Shown here: positions 6,608-14,288 of the stretch, one piece after another
Layout: each line of letters starts with the position of its first letter
Position numbering within the stretch: the stretch's first letter is position 1
DNA from: an uncultured Lachnospiraceae bacterium
GTDB lineage: Bacteria > Bacillota > Clostridia > Lachnospirales > Lachnospiraceae
Direction of reading: 5' to 3'
Length of the DNA: 44,056 nt
Assembly (NCBI GenBank): GCA_910584695.1
Contig: CAJUBR010000014.1
Span: 1-44,056 of the forward strand
Notes under the pieces: model-generated
Databases searched by the model: none
Seen by the model: the letters and a program-made list of their open reading frames with translations, nothing else
Told to the model about the DNA's origin: nothing
Translations under genes and position numbers: made by a program

Positions 6608-7345
6608 TTAGTCGTAATCATGATATTCCCGTTCAATCTCTAAAATTTTTCCCGTCTTTGCATGAATCTTTATCTCATACTCGAATTCATCTTTAATCAG
6701 TTCTACTTCATATACAGGTACTCCGTCGTCCTTATCAAACTCTACTTTTACCACTGTAGCTCCCGGCACTTTTTCAAGTGCAATACGTTTTGCTTTATCT
6801 ACACCTATATAATTGTTCTTTTTCTCTTCTTTCTTAATAACCAGTTCCCATTTATACTCTAACAGCTTACCGGTTTCTGCATGAAATTCAAGTTCATATT
6901 TTTTGTTCCCTTTTTTCATCTTTACTTTATAAACTCTGATTCCGTCATCATATTTTCTGACAAGGCTTGTAATTTTACCGTTTTTTACTTTTTTCTGAGC
7001 CAGCTTTTTACACTTACCCCTGCTTACTATTTTCTTCTTACTGTATTGGTTTATACTATTCTCATCCCATCCGTAGGAAACCATTTTTCCGTCAGAAGCA
7101 CGATAGGTTATCTCATATTCTCTTGACCCCTTTACCAAATGAATTTCATAAACAAGTATACCCTTTTCATAATCCTTATCCACTTCTGTTATATTTGCCT
7201 TTTTAACCTCTTTTAATGCTTTTTTCTCCGCTTGCCTCATACTTGTAATCTTCTTTGCATATGCTTTAACCGGAGACAAAAAACTCCCCGTTGCTACAAG
7301 ACAGATCATCATAAAAAACATTGCAAATAATTTTCGCATCTTCAT
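6608..7345 (-). CDS. Secreted protein with three PepSY-like domains
   Basis: 245 residues, start behind GGGAG. A classical signal peptide (MKMRKLFAMFFMMICLVATG, with SPVKAYA before the mature part) is followed by three repeats of the PepSY layout: a helix such as SMRQAEKKALKEV, then a three-strand sheet ending in a G-K turn (YEITYRASDGKMVSY; YELEFHAETGKLLEYKW; YEIKIHAKTGKILEIERE). PepSY domains are thought to restrain proteases or bind surface ligands; here no peptidase is fused or adjacent. No lipobox is evident, so it is likely released or wall-trapped. The mature part is very rich in Lys and Glu. A perfect consensus promoter lies upstream. Confidence 0.85.
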   Translation of the reverse strand: MKMRKLFAMFFMMICLVATGSFLSPVKAYAKKITSMRQAEKKALKEVKKANITEVDKDYEKGILVYEIHLVKGSREYEITYRASDGKMVSYGWDENSINQYSKKKIVSRGKCKKLAQKKVKNGKITSLVRKYDDGIRVYKVKMKKGNKKYELEFHAETGKLLEYKWELVIKKEEKKNNYIGVDKAKRIALEKVPGATVVKVEFDKDDGVPVYEVELIKDEFEYEIKIHAKTGKILEIEREYHDYD

Positions 7346-7374
7346 AACAACTCCCTTTTATTAATGATGTTGTT

Positions 7375-7403
7375 ATTATAACATCCCACAATATAACTGT
7401 CAA
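7375..7403 (-). promoter_or_regulatory. Consensus sigma-A promoter of the PepSY gene
   Basis: Minus strand TTGACA (7403-7398), 17-nt spacer, TATAAT (7380-7375): a perfect consensus about 30 nt upstream of the start codon. Confidence 0.8.
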
Positions 7404-7492
7404 TCAAAGTCACTTCCACTCTACTTACAGTTGCACACCATGCTACCAGTAGTTGCATTTTCTAACAATTCTCTATTAGTGATAGACTTTTT

Positions 7493-7519
7493 TTGACAAA
7501 AAAGTTATAATTGTATTAT
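7493..7519 (+). promoter_or_regulatory. Candidate promoter of the SPFH operon
   Basis: TTGACA at 7493-7498 and TATTAT at 7514-7519 are separated by only 15 nt; an alternative -10 is TATAAT at 7506-7511 with a poor -35. It lies ~130 nt upstream of the SPFH start in the 7346-7649 gene-free stretch, where nothing else was recognised besides the opposing PepSY promoter. Confidence 0.4.
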
Positions 7520-7649
7520 GCAATAATTGTGTAATGTCATTATATACATAGAAAGACGACAGTACAAGCCTTTGCTATTTTGCATTTTAAAAAGTATACA
7601 AAATGCATCTTAACTTTTAACACGATAACGCTATAAAAAGGAGAATATT

Positions 7650-9023
7650 ATGGGATTAATCAAAGCAATTTCAGGTGCCATCAGAGGGGTAGCTGCTGAC
7701 CAGTGGAAAGAATATTTTTACTGCGATGCATTAGAAACCGATGTATTGGTAACAAAAGGACACAAGCGTACTAACAGTAGATTTGGTACAAAAAATGACG
7801 GTAATGATAACATTATTACCAATGGTTCTGTTGTTGCCGTAAATGAAGGTCAATGTATGATTATTGTTGACCAGGGTAAAGTCGCCGAATTTTGTGCGGA
7901 AGCAGGTGAATTTCTGTATGATACCTCTTCCGAACCAAGTTTACTTTCCGGTGACTTAGGTGAGAACATCGGAAAAACCTTTGCATCAATCGGAAGACGT
8001 TTTACCTTTGGCGGGGATACCGGCAAAGACCAACGGGTATATTTTTTCAATACAAAAGAAATCATGGGCAACCGATATGGTACTGCTAATCCGGTTCCAT
8101 TCCGCGTGGTGGATACCAATATTGGTTTAGATGTGGATATTTCCGTTCGTTGTAACGGTGAATACTCTTATCAGATTTTTGATCCTATTCTTTTCTATAC
8201 AAATGTCTGTGGAAATGTGACAGATGAATATACAAGAGATAAGATTGACAGTCAGTTAAAATCAGAACTGATGACTGCCCTGCAGCCGGCTTTCGCACAA
8301 ATCTCGGCAATGGGAATTCGTTACAGTGCAGTACCCGCACATACTACAGAGGTCGCAGAGGCACTAAACAAAGAATTATCCGAAAAATGGGGACAATTAC
8401 GCGGTATTAAAATTGTTTCTTTTGGTGTTAATACAATAAAGGCTTCTGAAGAAGATGAGCAGATGATCAAGGATCTGCAAAAGACTGCAGTTCTCCGCAA
8501 TCCAAACATGGCGGCTGCCACATTAGTCGGAGCACAAGCAGAAGCTATGAAATCCGCAGCTTCCAATACTTCTACCGGTCCTATGATGGCATTTGCTGGT
8601 ATGAATATGGCCAATCAGGCAGGCGGTATGGATGCCAATGCACTATTCGCTATGGGACAGCAGCAAAACACACCACCAATCAATCCAACTCCTGTGACTC
8701 CAAGCCCGGTTCCACCTGAACCTGCCGCTCCTGCTGATCCGGCACCTGCGGCTGATTCCTGGACCTGTGCCTGCGGCACTGTAAATCTGGGTAAATTCTG
8801 CAAAGAATGCGGTACACCGAAACCGGCTCCACAAACCGGATGGACCTGCTCCTGTGGTGCAGTAAATCTGGGTAAATTCTGCCAGGAATGCGGCTCTAAA
8901 AAACCGGCAGACGCACCTCTATACCGTTGTGACAAATGTGGCTGGCAGCCGGAAGACCCTCACCATCCACCAAAGTTCTGCCCGGAATGTGGCGATGTAT
9001 TTGATGAAAATGACATTCAGTAG
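7650..9023 (+). CDS. SPFH-domain protein with C-terminal zinc ribbons (YdjI-like)
   Basis: 457 residues, start behind AAAGGAG. Residues about 1-290 form an SPFH/band-7-type 'virion core protein' domain of the kind found in Bacillus subtilis YdjI (WKEYFYCDALETDVLVTKGH, then FRVVDTNIGLDVDISVRCNG and IRYSAVPAHTTEVAEALNKEL). A Gly/Ala/Met-rich helical stretch and a Pro-rich linker (340-368) lead to three zinc-ribbon units at about 371-391, 398-417 and 425-448; the first two are near copies (WTCACGTVNLGKFCKECG and WTCSCGAVNLGKFCQECG). There is no membrane segment. SPFH proteins scaffold membrane microdomains; YdjI belongs to an envelope-stress operon. It is the first of three closely spaced genes. 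Function here is inferred from that relationship. Confidence 0.85.
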   Translation: MGLIKAISGAIRGVAADQWKEYFYCDALETDVLVTKGHKRTNSRFGTKNDGNDNIITNGSVVAVNEGQCMIIVDQGKVAEFCAEAGEFLYDTSSEPSLLSGDLGENIGKTFASIGRRFTFGGDTGKDQRVYFFNTKEIMGNRYGTANPVPFRVVDTNIGLDVDISVRCNGEYSYQIFDPILFYTNVCGNVTDEYTRDKIDSQLKSELMTALQPAFAQISAMGIRYSAVPAHTTEVAEALNKELSEKWGQLRGIKIVSFGVNTIKASEEDEQMIKDLQKTAVLRNPNMAAATLVGAQAEAMKSAASNTSTGPMMAFAGMNMANQAGGMDANALFAMGQQQNTPPINPTPVTPSPVPPEPAAPADPAPAADSWTCACGTVNLGKFCKECGTPKPAPQTGWTCSCGAVNLGKFCQECGSKKPADAPLYRCDKCGWQPEDPHHPPKFCPECGDVFDENDIQ

Positions 9024-9046
9024 ACTAAAGACGAGGGAGAATATTT

Positions 9047-10150
9047 ATGGATGATTTTAACGATATCAATATTGTGGACACAAAAGAAGAAACCGACAAA
9101 AAATGTCCTCAGTGCGGTGGAGTTATGGATTTTAATCCTTCCACCGGCAATCTGAAATGCCCATACTGTGATTATGAAGAGACAATCAAGGTTCAACAAG
9201 ACGCACCAAAAAAAGCAGAAGAACTGGATTTCTATTCAGCTGAACATACTGCTAACCGCGACTGGGGCATGGAAACCAAAACAGTTCTTTGTAAAGCCTG
9301 TGGTGCAGAATCCATTTATGATGCATTACAGACTTCTGCAGTATGCCCGTTTTGTGGTTCCAATCAGGTTATGGATGCCAATGAGGAAAATACCATTGCA
9401 CCCGGAGGAGTCGTACCTTTTCAAATTAGTGATAAAGAAGCATCTGAGTTATTCCACAAATGGATTCACAAAAGATGGTTCTGCCCAAAACTTGCTAAAG
9501 ACAGTGCCAAGCCAAAGCGTTTCAAAGGGATTTATCTACCCTATTGGACTTTTGATGCCGATACCTATTCCTCTTACAACGGGGAATATGGTATTGACCA
9601 TACCAGAAAAGACAAAGACGGTAACACCCGGATAGAAACAACATGGCACCGTACCTCCGGCACCCATAGCGAGTTTATTAATGACGAACTGGTACTGGCA
9701 TCCAAGAATCATGATATGTCCATCCTGCACAAGTTGGAACCCTTTAATACGGAAGATAACAAAGGCTACAAACCGGAATATATTGCCGGTTTTGTTGCGG
9801 AACGTTATTCTCTGGGATTGAAAGATGCATGGAAAAAAGCTATGTCCTCGATCAAGGAAACATTAAGAGGTAATATTTCCCATGAAATCGAAATGGAACA
9901 TCACGCCGACAGAGTGAGGAACTTAAACCTGAATACCGATTTCAGTAATATTACATACAAATATTTGTTACTGCCAATCTGGGTTTCCAATTTCAAATAT
10001 AACGACAAAGTATATCAATTTATGGTAAATGGACAAACAGGTAAGGTTGCCGGTAAGACACCACTCTCAATTCCAAAAATTATCATTACTGCAGTTGCGA
10101 TTATCGCCATTATAGTGATTTTATACTATCTCGGCGTTTTTAACAACTAA
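9047..10150 (+). CDS. Zinc-ribbon membrane protein (YdjG-like)
   Basis: 367 residues, 23 nt after the SPFH gene, start behind GAGGGAG. N-terminal TFIIB-type zinc ribbon (CPQCGGVMDFNPSTGNLKCP, then YC), a second CxxC pair set (CKACGAES and CPFCGSNQV, about 83-110), a central soluble domain with aromatic motifs (GIYLPYWTFDADTYSSYNGE) and one C-terminal membrane helix (about 344-363, IIITAVAIIAIIVILYYLGV). This is the YdjG type, sometimes mislabelled as PriA helicase because of the zinc fingers; it has no ATPase. B. subtilis YdjG works with YdjH and a PspA paralogue at the membrane. Here it probably anchors the SPFH protein. Confidence 0.82.
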   Translation: MDDFNDINIVDTKEETDKKCPQCGGVMDFNPSTGNLKCPYCDYEETIKVQQDAPKKAEELDFYSAEHTANRDWGMETKTVLCKACGAESIYDALQTSAVCPFCGSNQVMDANEENTIAPGGVVPFQISDKEASELFHKWIHKRWFCPKLAKDSAKPKRFKGIYLPYWTFDADTYSSYNGEYGIDHTRKDKDGNTRIETTWHRTSGTHSEFINDELVLASKNHDMSILHKLEPFNTEDNKGYKPEYIAGFVAERYSLGLKDAWKKAMSSIKETLRGNISHEIEMEHHADRVRNLNLNTDFSNITYKYLLLPIWVSNFKYNDKVYQFMVNGQTGKVAGKTPLSIPKIIITAVAIIAIIVILYYLGVFNN

Positions 10151-10161
10151 ATGGAGGTACT

Positions 10162-10923
10162 ATGAGCTATATCCCTATCATAATTATTTTAATACTGGTT
10201 CTGGCAGTCATTATTGCCATTTACTGCGGTGTTCATTATATTAAACATAAAACACAGGAATTTTCCCGTACTGTTTTCGGCACTGAAAATATATTAGAAG
10301 GTGCTGAAAAAATGAAACAAGAATATGCAACAACGCCAAAGTCTGTATCTGCCATGACCAGCCTGCTTTTGCCCAAAATTGTAACAGACTTCCCGGAATT
10401 TCAGTATGATGAAATGAAAGAGCGTGCTGAGAATGTATTAACCCAGTATTTACGTGCAATTACAGAAAACAGCACCGGTATATTAACGGATGGCAATATG
10501 GAACTCAAACAACAGTTAGAGAATCATATTCAGATGCTTTCTGTCAAAGATTTACATGAACATTTTGACCAGATTAAAATACACCGGACAGAAATCAACC
10601 AATACAGAAAAACTGCTGGAAGATGCATTATTACATTCCAGTCTGCTTTAGAATGTTATCACTACATTACGGACTCCTCTTCTTCTGTAAAAGAAGGCTC
10701 TAAAGAATACAAATACCAAACCAAATATAATACAGATCTAATCTATATTCAGGATCGGAATCTTGTAGAAAATGAATTGGACAACGCACTGGGTGTGAAT
10801 TGCCCGAACTGTGGTGCCCCACTCGCATCTCTTGGTGCCAAATTCTGCGAATACTGTGGTACTCCGGTAATTGAAATCAACATTCATGCATGGTCTTTCA
10901 GTAATGTGGAAGAAATCAAGTAG
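10162..10923 (+). CDS. Zinc-ribbon membrane protein (YdjH-like)
   Basis: 253 residues, 11 nt after the previous gene, start behind TGGAGG. An N-terminal membrane helix (IPIIIILILVLAVIIAIYCG) precedes a soluble domain with an amphipathic helix (TEFSR-type region, FGTENILEGAEKM), a TIM44-like fold region (DGNMELKQQLENHIQMLSVK) and a C-terminal zinc ribbon (CPNCGAPLASLGAKFCEYCG, about 214-235). Length and layout match Bacillus YdjH (about 254 residues). With the two preceding genes it should form a membrane complex. No pspA/liaH gene is adjacent, unlike in Bacillus. A strong hairpin follows. Confidence 0.8.
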   Translation: MSYIPIIIILILVLAVIIAIYCGVHYIKHKTQEFSRTVFGTENILEGAEKMKQEYATTPKSVSAMTSLLLPKIVTDFPEFQYDEMKERAENVLTQYLRAITENSTGILTDGNMELKQQLENHIQMLSVKDLHEHFDQIKIHRTEINQYRKTAGRCIITFQSALECYHYITDSSSSVKEGSKEYKYQTKYNTDLIYIQDRNLVENELDNALGVNCPNCGAPLASLGAKFCEYCGTPVIEINIHAWSFSNVEEIK

Positions 10924-10959
10924 ATTTTTATTCAGATCAAATTAAAAAACTTTAAAAAT

Positions 10960-11018
10960 CCACACAGAAAAATAATCCGACAAAGTGACCGGAATATTTT
11001 CCTGTGTGGCAGTTTTTT
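10960..11018. terminator. Bidirectional terminator between the SPFH operon and yhaM
   Basis: CCACACAG (10960-10967) pairs with CTGTGTGG (11002-11009), extended by A/T-rich arms. A run of six T follows on the plus strand and A-rich DNA precedes it, so it can serve both convergent units. Confidence 0.8.
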
Positions 11019-11027
11019 ATGTATGTG

Positions 11028-11972
11028 CTATCTGGAGGTACTCCGTACATTACTTTCAAACATACGACTATAACCTAGCCATTCTTCTCCTTCCTCATGA
11101 TTACCATCCAGTAATTCAATAAAAGCCTCCAGCTTTGCATCTGTATTATCCGCAAATGCCAGTGCCACAGCTTCAATCAATGCCGGTTTCTTTGGGGAAC
11201 CATACTCTAATTCACCATGATGGGATAAAATACAGTGTTTTAACTCATTTGCAAGTTTTACTGGAAATCCATCAATCTGTTTTATTTTTTCATCTAACAT
11301 AATCGTTCCCATCACAATATGCCCGATCAACTGCCCCTCGTCCGTATAATCATTTTCTGGAAAAGAGGAAATCTCTGTCATCTTCCCAACATCATGACAA
11401 AGAGCCGCTGTAACCAATAAATCACGATTTATAATTGGATACCTCTGTGCATAAAATTCACAAAGCTTTGCCACGGATAAGCTATGTTCCAACAAACCAC
11501 CTGCAAAATTATGATGCATCGTTTTTGCCGCAGAGTGAATCTTAAATGCTTTTACAAAATCTGTATTCTCTGTAAAAACCATCTGTAACAATTTCAGCAA
11601 ATGCGGCTCTTTCACCGTATGGATCATACTTACTAGTTCATCATACATTTCATCCATATTGCGTTTCGAACACGGCATGTAATCAGTTGGATCATATTCT
11701 CCTTCTACTGCTTTTCTGATACGCCGGATATTAAGCTGCAACGCTCCCTGAAAACTCGTTACCTGTGCATCCACCTGAATATAGTCCATCGAGTCAAAAT
11801 GCTCAATCCCATTAGATAAATCCCACACTTTACCATCAACAGAGCCGGTCTTATCATGCAGCTGCATGGAATAGTAATTCTTCCCAGCCTTTGTCTGTAA
11901 TGTTTTCTTGTCTTTACACAAATAGATAGAAGAAATCATATCTCCTTCACGCAATTCTTTGATAAATCTCAT
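11028..11972 (-). CDS. yhaM: 3'-5' exoribonuclease YhaM
   Basis: 314 residues, the usual YhaM length. An N-terminal OB-fold (KTLQTKAGKNYYSMQLHDKT, GSVDGKVWDLSNGIEHFDSM) is followed by an HD-type metal-dependent phosphohydrolase domain with AALCHDVGKMTEI (His-Asp near 192-193), an HNFAGGLLEHSLSVAKLC stretch and CILSHHGELEYGSPKKP. YhaM degrades RNA and DNA ends from 3' to 5' and matures 3' ends of transcripts. It lies 52 nt downstream of the histidine kinase gene on the same strand and may be co-transcribed. Confidence 0.93.
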   Translation of the reverse strand: MRFIKELREGDMISSIYLCKDKKTLQTKAGKNYYSMQLHDKTGSVDGKVWDLSNGIEHFDSMDYIQVDAQVTSFQGALQLNIRRIRKAVEGEYDPTDYMPCSKRNMDEMYDELVSMIHTVKEPHLLKLLQMVFTENTDFVKAFKIHSAAKTMHHNFAGGLLEHSLSVAKLCEFYAQRYPIINRDLLVTAALCHDVGKMTEISSFPENDYTDEGQLIGHIVMGTIMLDEKIKQIDGFPVKLANELKHCILSHHGELEYGSPKKPALIEAVALAFADNTDAKLEAFIELLDGNHEEGEEWLGYSRMFESNVRSTSR

Positions 11973-12024
11973 ACTTTCACCAACGGGTCTTACCGTCTAC
12001 TCCTTTTCTTATTTTTATATATGG

Positions 12025-13464
12025 TTACTGCTTTACATGGTCCTTCTCAGCATTATCCTCTCTGGGCAGCGAAAATACAAACTCACTTCCGGCACCCTCT
12101 GTACTGATTAGATTTATATTCTCACCATGTGCTCTTATTATCTCTTTCGTAATAGAAAGTCCAAGTCCGGTTCCCCTCTTATCCTTACCTCTGGAAGAAT
12201 CTTCCTTATAAAAGCGCTCCCATACTTTATTCTGATTTTTCTTTTCAATTCCGGGACCTTCGTCCTTTACGGATATAAAAATCTTACCATTTTTATCATA
12301 TACCGTAACGGTAATTTTGCCCCCTTTCGGACTGAACTTGATTGCATTGTCAATCAAATTATACACTACCTGCTCAATCTTTATCTTATCCGCATAAACA
12401 ATTGTATTCTTTGTGTTACATTTCAGACACAAATCGATCTTTTTTTCGCCACAGGATCCCTCAACCGTATTCTGGGTTGATTGAATTACATCTAAAATAT
12501 CAAACTTCCGACGTTTTAAAACAGGACCGTAAGTATCAAAGCTATTTAACTCAATTAAACTAGATGTAAGCTTTGTCAGACGTTTTGACTCATCCAACAC
12601 GATCTTCAAATACCGGTCATATTTATCTACCGGTATCGTACCATCTAGCATAGCTTCCAGATATCCCTTAATAGAAGTCAGAGGTGAACGGAAATCATGG
12701 GAAATATTCGCAATAAAATTCTTTCGGTATTCATCCAGTTTACTAAGTTCCCCTCCCATATATTCCAGAGAATCTGAAAGCTCCCCAATCTCATCATTCC
12801 GCTTCACTCCTGTTTTTAACTCAAAATTACCTTTTGCATATTCTCTTGCTGTCTGATTGATTTTTGCAATTGGTCGTAAAACTGTGCTAAAAAAATAAAT
12901 CAGCACAATCATCACTACCAATATCATAATCAAAAATGGTATATAAGTAATACTCAGGATATCATCCTGCACTTCATTTATTTCGTCTGCTGTCGTATGT
13001 AAAACCATAAATCCCATCAGTTTTCCCTGTTTAAATATCGGAATTCCGACACTGATCACGATTCCGTCAAAGATACCATAAAAATTCCCCACTTTGGTAA
13101 ATCCCTTCTCCAAATCAATTTTAGAATCCATATCAACTAAATTATATGGCAATTTTCCAAAACGATCCGGTTGGGACACTTTAATCAGATTACCGTTTTT
13201 AGCACAGTACCAGACATTTGTCTGTAATGTATTTTCAAATTCATTAAGCCGTTCCTGTAATCCCTCTAAAGAAGTTGTTCCATGAATATAAGAATAAATT
13301 GTCTGTTCTACCAAAAGTGCGGATTCATTCTTCAGATTCTTTTGTTTCGTATCCAGCAGAACTCTCTGAGTCGCATAGGAGGTATAGCTCGCAATCCCTA
13401 TAAATACCAATACCAACAATACCAGTATTCCGACAATAACTTTATCAAAAAATGTATGTTTCAA
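12025..13464 (-). CDS. Membrane sensor histidine kinase
   Basis: 479 residues, with a TTG start at 13464 behind GGGGGGAG. Layout: membrane helix about 9-30; an extracellular sensor of about 130 residues (double-Cache/PAS-like, no obvious ligand motif); a second helix about 171-193; HAMP (200-245); HisKA with FIANISHDFRSPLTSIKGYL (phospho-acceptor His256); HATPase with NLIDNAIKFSPKGG, DEGPGIEKKN and GTGLGLSITKEI. The typical EXXF/N, G1 and G2 boxes are present, so it should be active. It follows its response regulator with a gap of 14 nt, forming a two-component system. The signal is unknown; with VanW and wall genes nearby an envelope signal is plausible only. Confidence 0.92.
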   Translation of the reverse strand: MKHTFFDKVIVGILVLLVLVFIGIASYTSYATQRVLLDTKQKNLKNESALLVEQTIYSYIHGTTSLEGLQERLNEFENTLQTNVWYCAKNGNLIKVSQPDRFGKLPYNLVDMDSKIDLEKGFTKVGNFYGIFDGIVISVGIPIFKQGKLMGFMVLHTTADEINEVQDDILSITYIPFLIMILVVMIVLIYFFSTVLRPIAKINQTAREYAKGNFELKTGVKRNDEIGELSDSLEYMGGELSKLDEYRKNFIANISHDFRSPLTSIKGYLEAMLDGTIPVDKYDRYLKIVLDESKRLTKLTSSLIELNSFDTYGPVLKRRKFDILDVIQSTQNTVEGSCGEKKIDLCLKCNTKNTIVYADKIKIEQVVYNLIDNAIKFSPKGGKITVTVYDKNGKIFISVKDEGPGIEKKNQNKVWERFYKEDSSRGKDKRGTGLGLSITKEIIRAHGENINLISTEGAGSEFVFSLPREDNAEKDHVKQ

Positions 13465-13478
13465 ATATCTCCCCCCAA

Positions 13479-14186
13479 TTATTTCACTTCAAACTTATAT
13501 CCGATTCCCCATACTGTTGCAATAGACCAGTTTCCTCCATCTTTTACCTTTTCCCTGATACGCTTTACATGAACATCTACCGTTCTGGTATCCCCTACAT
13601 AATCATATCCCCATATTTGATCTAAAAGCTGTTCCCGTGTAAATACCTGATTCGGCTTACTGGCAAGGAAATAAAGAAGTTCCAGTTCTTTTGGCGGCAT
13701 TTCCAGCAATTTACCGTTATAAATAACAGAATAGCTGGTAAGGTTTACCGTAAGGCCATCATATTTTACGCATTCTGTTTCTTCCTCCGGTCCTGCGGTA
13801 TATTTTTCTTCCTCATTATTTCCGATTCTCCGCAAAATTGCTTGTACCCTGGCCACTAATTCATTGGAATCAAATGGTTTTACCATATAATCATCCGCAC
13901 CGATTTTTAAACCTAATACTTTATCAAATACTTCCCCTTTTGCAGAAAGCATAATAATTGGTACATTACTATCTTTCCGGATTTCCCGGCATACATCATA
14001 ACCATCCATTCCCGGCAGCATAATGTCCAGTAAAATCAGATCCGGCTGATAATCTTTAAATTTTAAAACTGCGTCTTCCCCATTTGAGGAAATTTCCGTA
14101 TCAAAACACTCTTTAGTCAGATACAGGGATATCAATTCCGCAATATTTTCATCATCATCCACGATCAGAATTTTTTTCTTATTCAT
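13479..14186 (-). CDS. OmpR-family response regulator
   Basis: Start set at ATG 14186 behind GAAGGAG; an upstream frame from 14219 lacks a site. 235 residues: receiver domain with acidic pocket VDDDEN (9-14), phospho-acceptor Asp54 (LILLDIMLPGMDG), the conserved Lys in GADDYMVKPFDS, then a linker and a winged-helix trans-activation domain (PPKELELLYFLASKPNQVFT, YDYVGDTRTVDVHVKRIREK, TVWGIGYKFE). It should be phosphorylated by the adjacent kinase and bind direct repeats. It is separated from mutS2 upstream by a palindromic hairpin. Confidence 0.93.
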   Translation of the reverse strand: MNKKKILIVDDDENIAELISLYLTKECFDTEISSNGEDAVLKFKDYQPDLILLDIMLPGMDGYDVCREIRKDSNVPIIMLSAKGEVFDKVLGLKIGADDYMVKPFDSNELVARVQAILRRIGNNEEEKYTAGPEEETECVKYDGLTVNLTSYSVIYNGKLLEMPPKELELLYFLASKPNQVFTREQLLDQIWGYDYVGDTRTVDVHVKRIREKVKDGGNWSIATVWGIGYKFEVK

Positions 14187-14239
14187 TTTATCTCCTTCTC
14201 TATCTGTAACAAGCTGCAATGCAGTCAGTCAACAAATGT

Positions 14240-14288
14240 ACATGTATAGTAACTATGAAGCCGAAGGCTGAATAGTTACCATGTATAC
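14240..14288. repeat. Palindromic hairpin between mutS2 and the two-component system
   Basis: GTAACTAT (14249-14256) pairs with ATAGTTAC (14272-14279) and AGCC with GGCT inside, with a three-base loop. It starts against the mutS2 stop and ends about 50 nt before the response regulator. No T-run follows, so it may be an mRNA-processing or attenuating hairpin, or a mobile palindromic repeat, rather than a standard terminator. Confidence 0.6.

Noticed and set aside
8321..8935. Long reverse frames inside the SPFH gene
   Set aside because: Antisense reading of the Pro/Ala-rich linker and repeated zinc ribbons; low complexity and no ribosome site.
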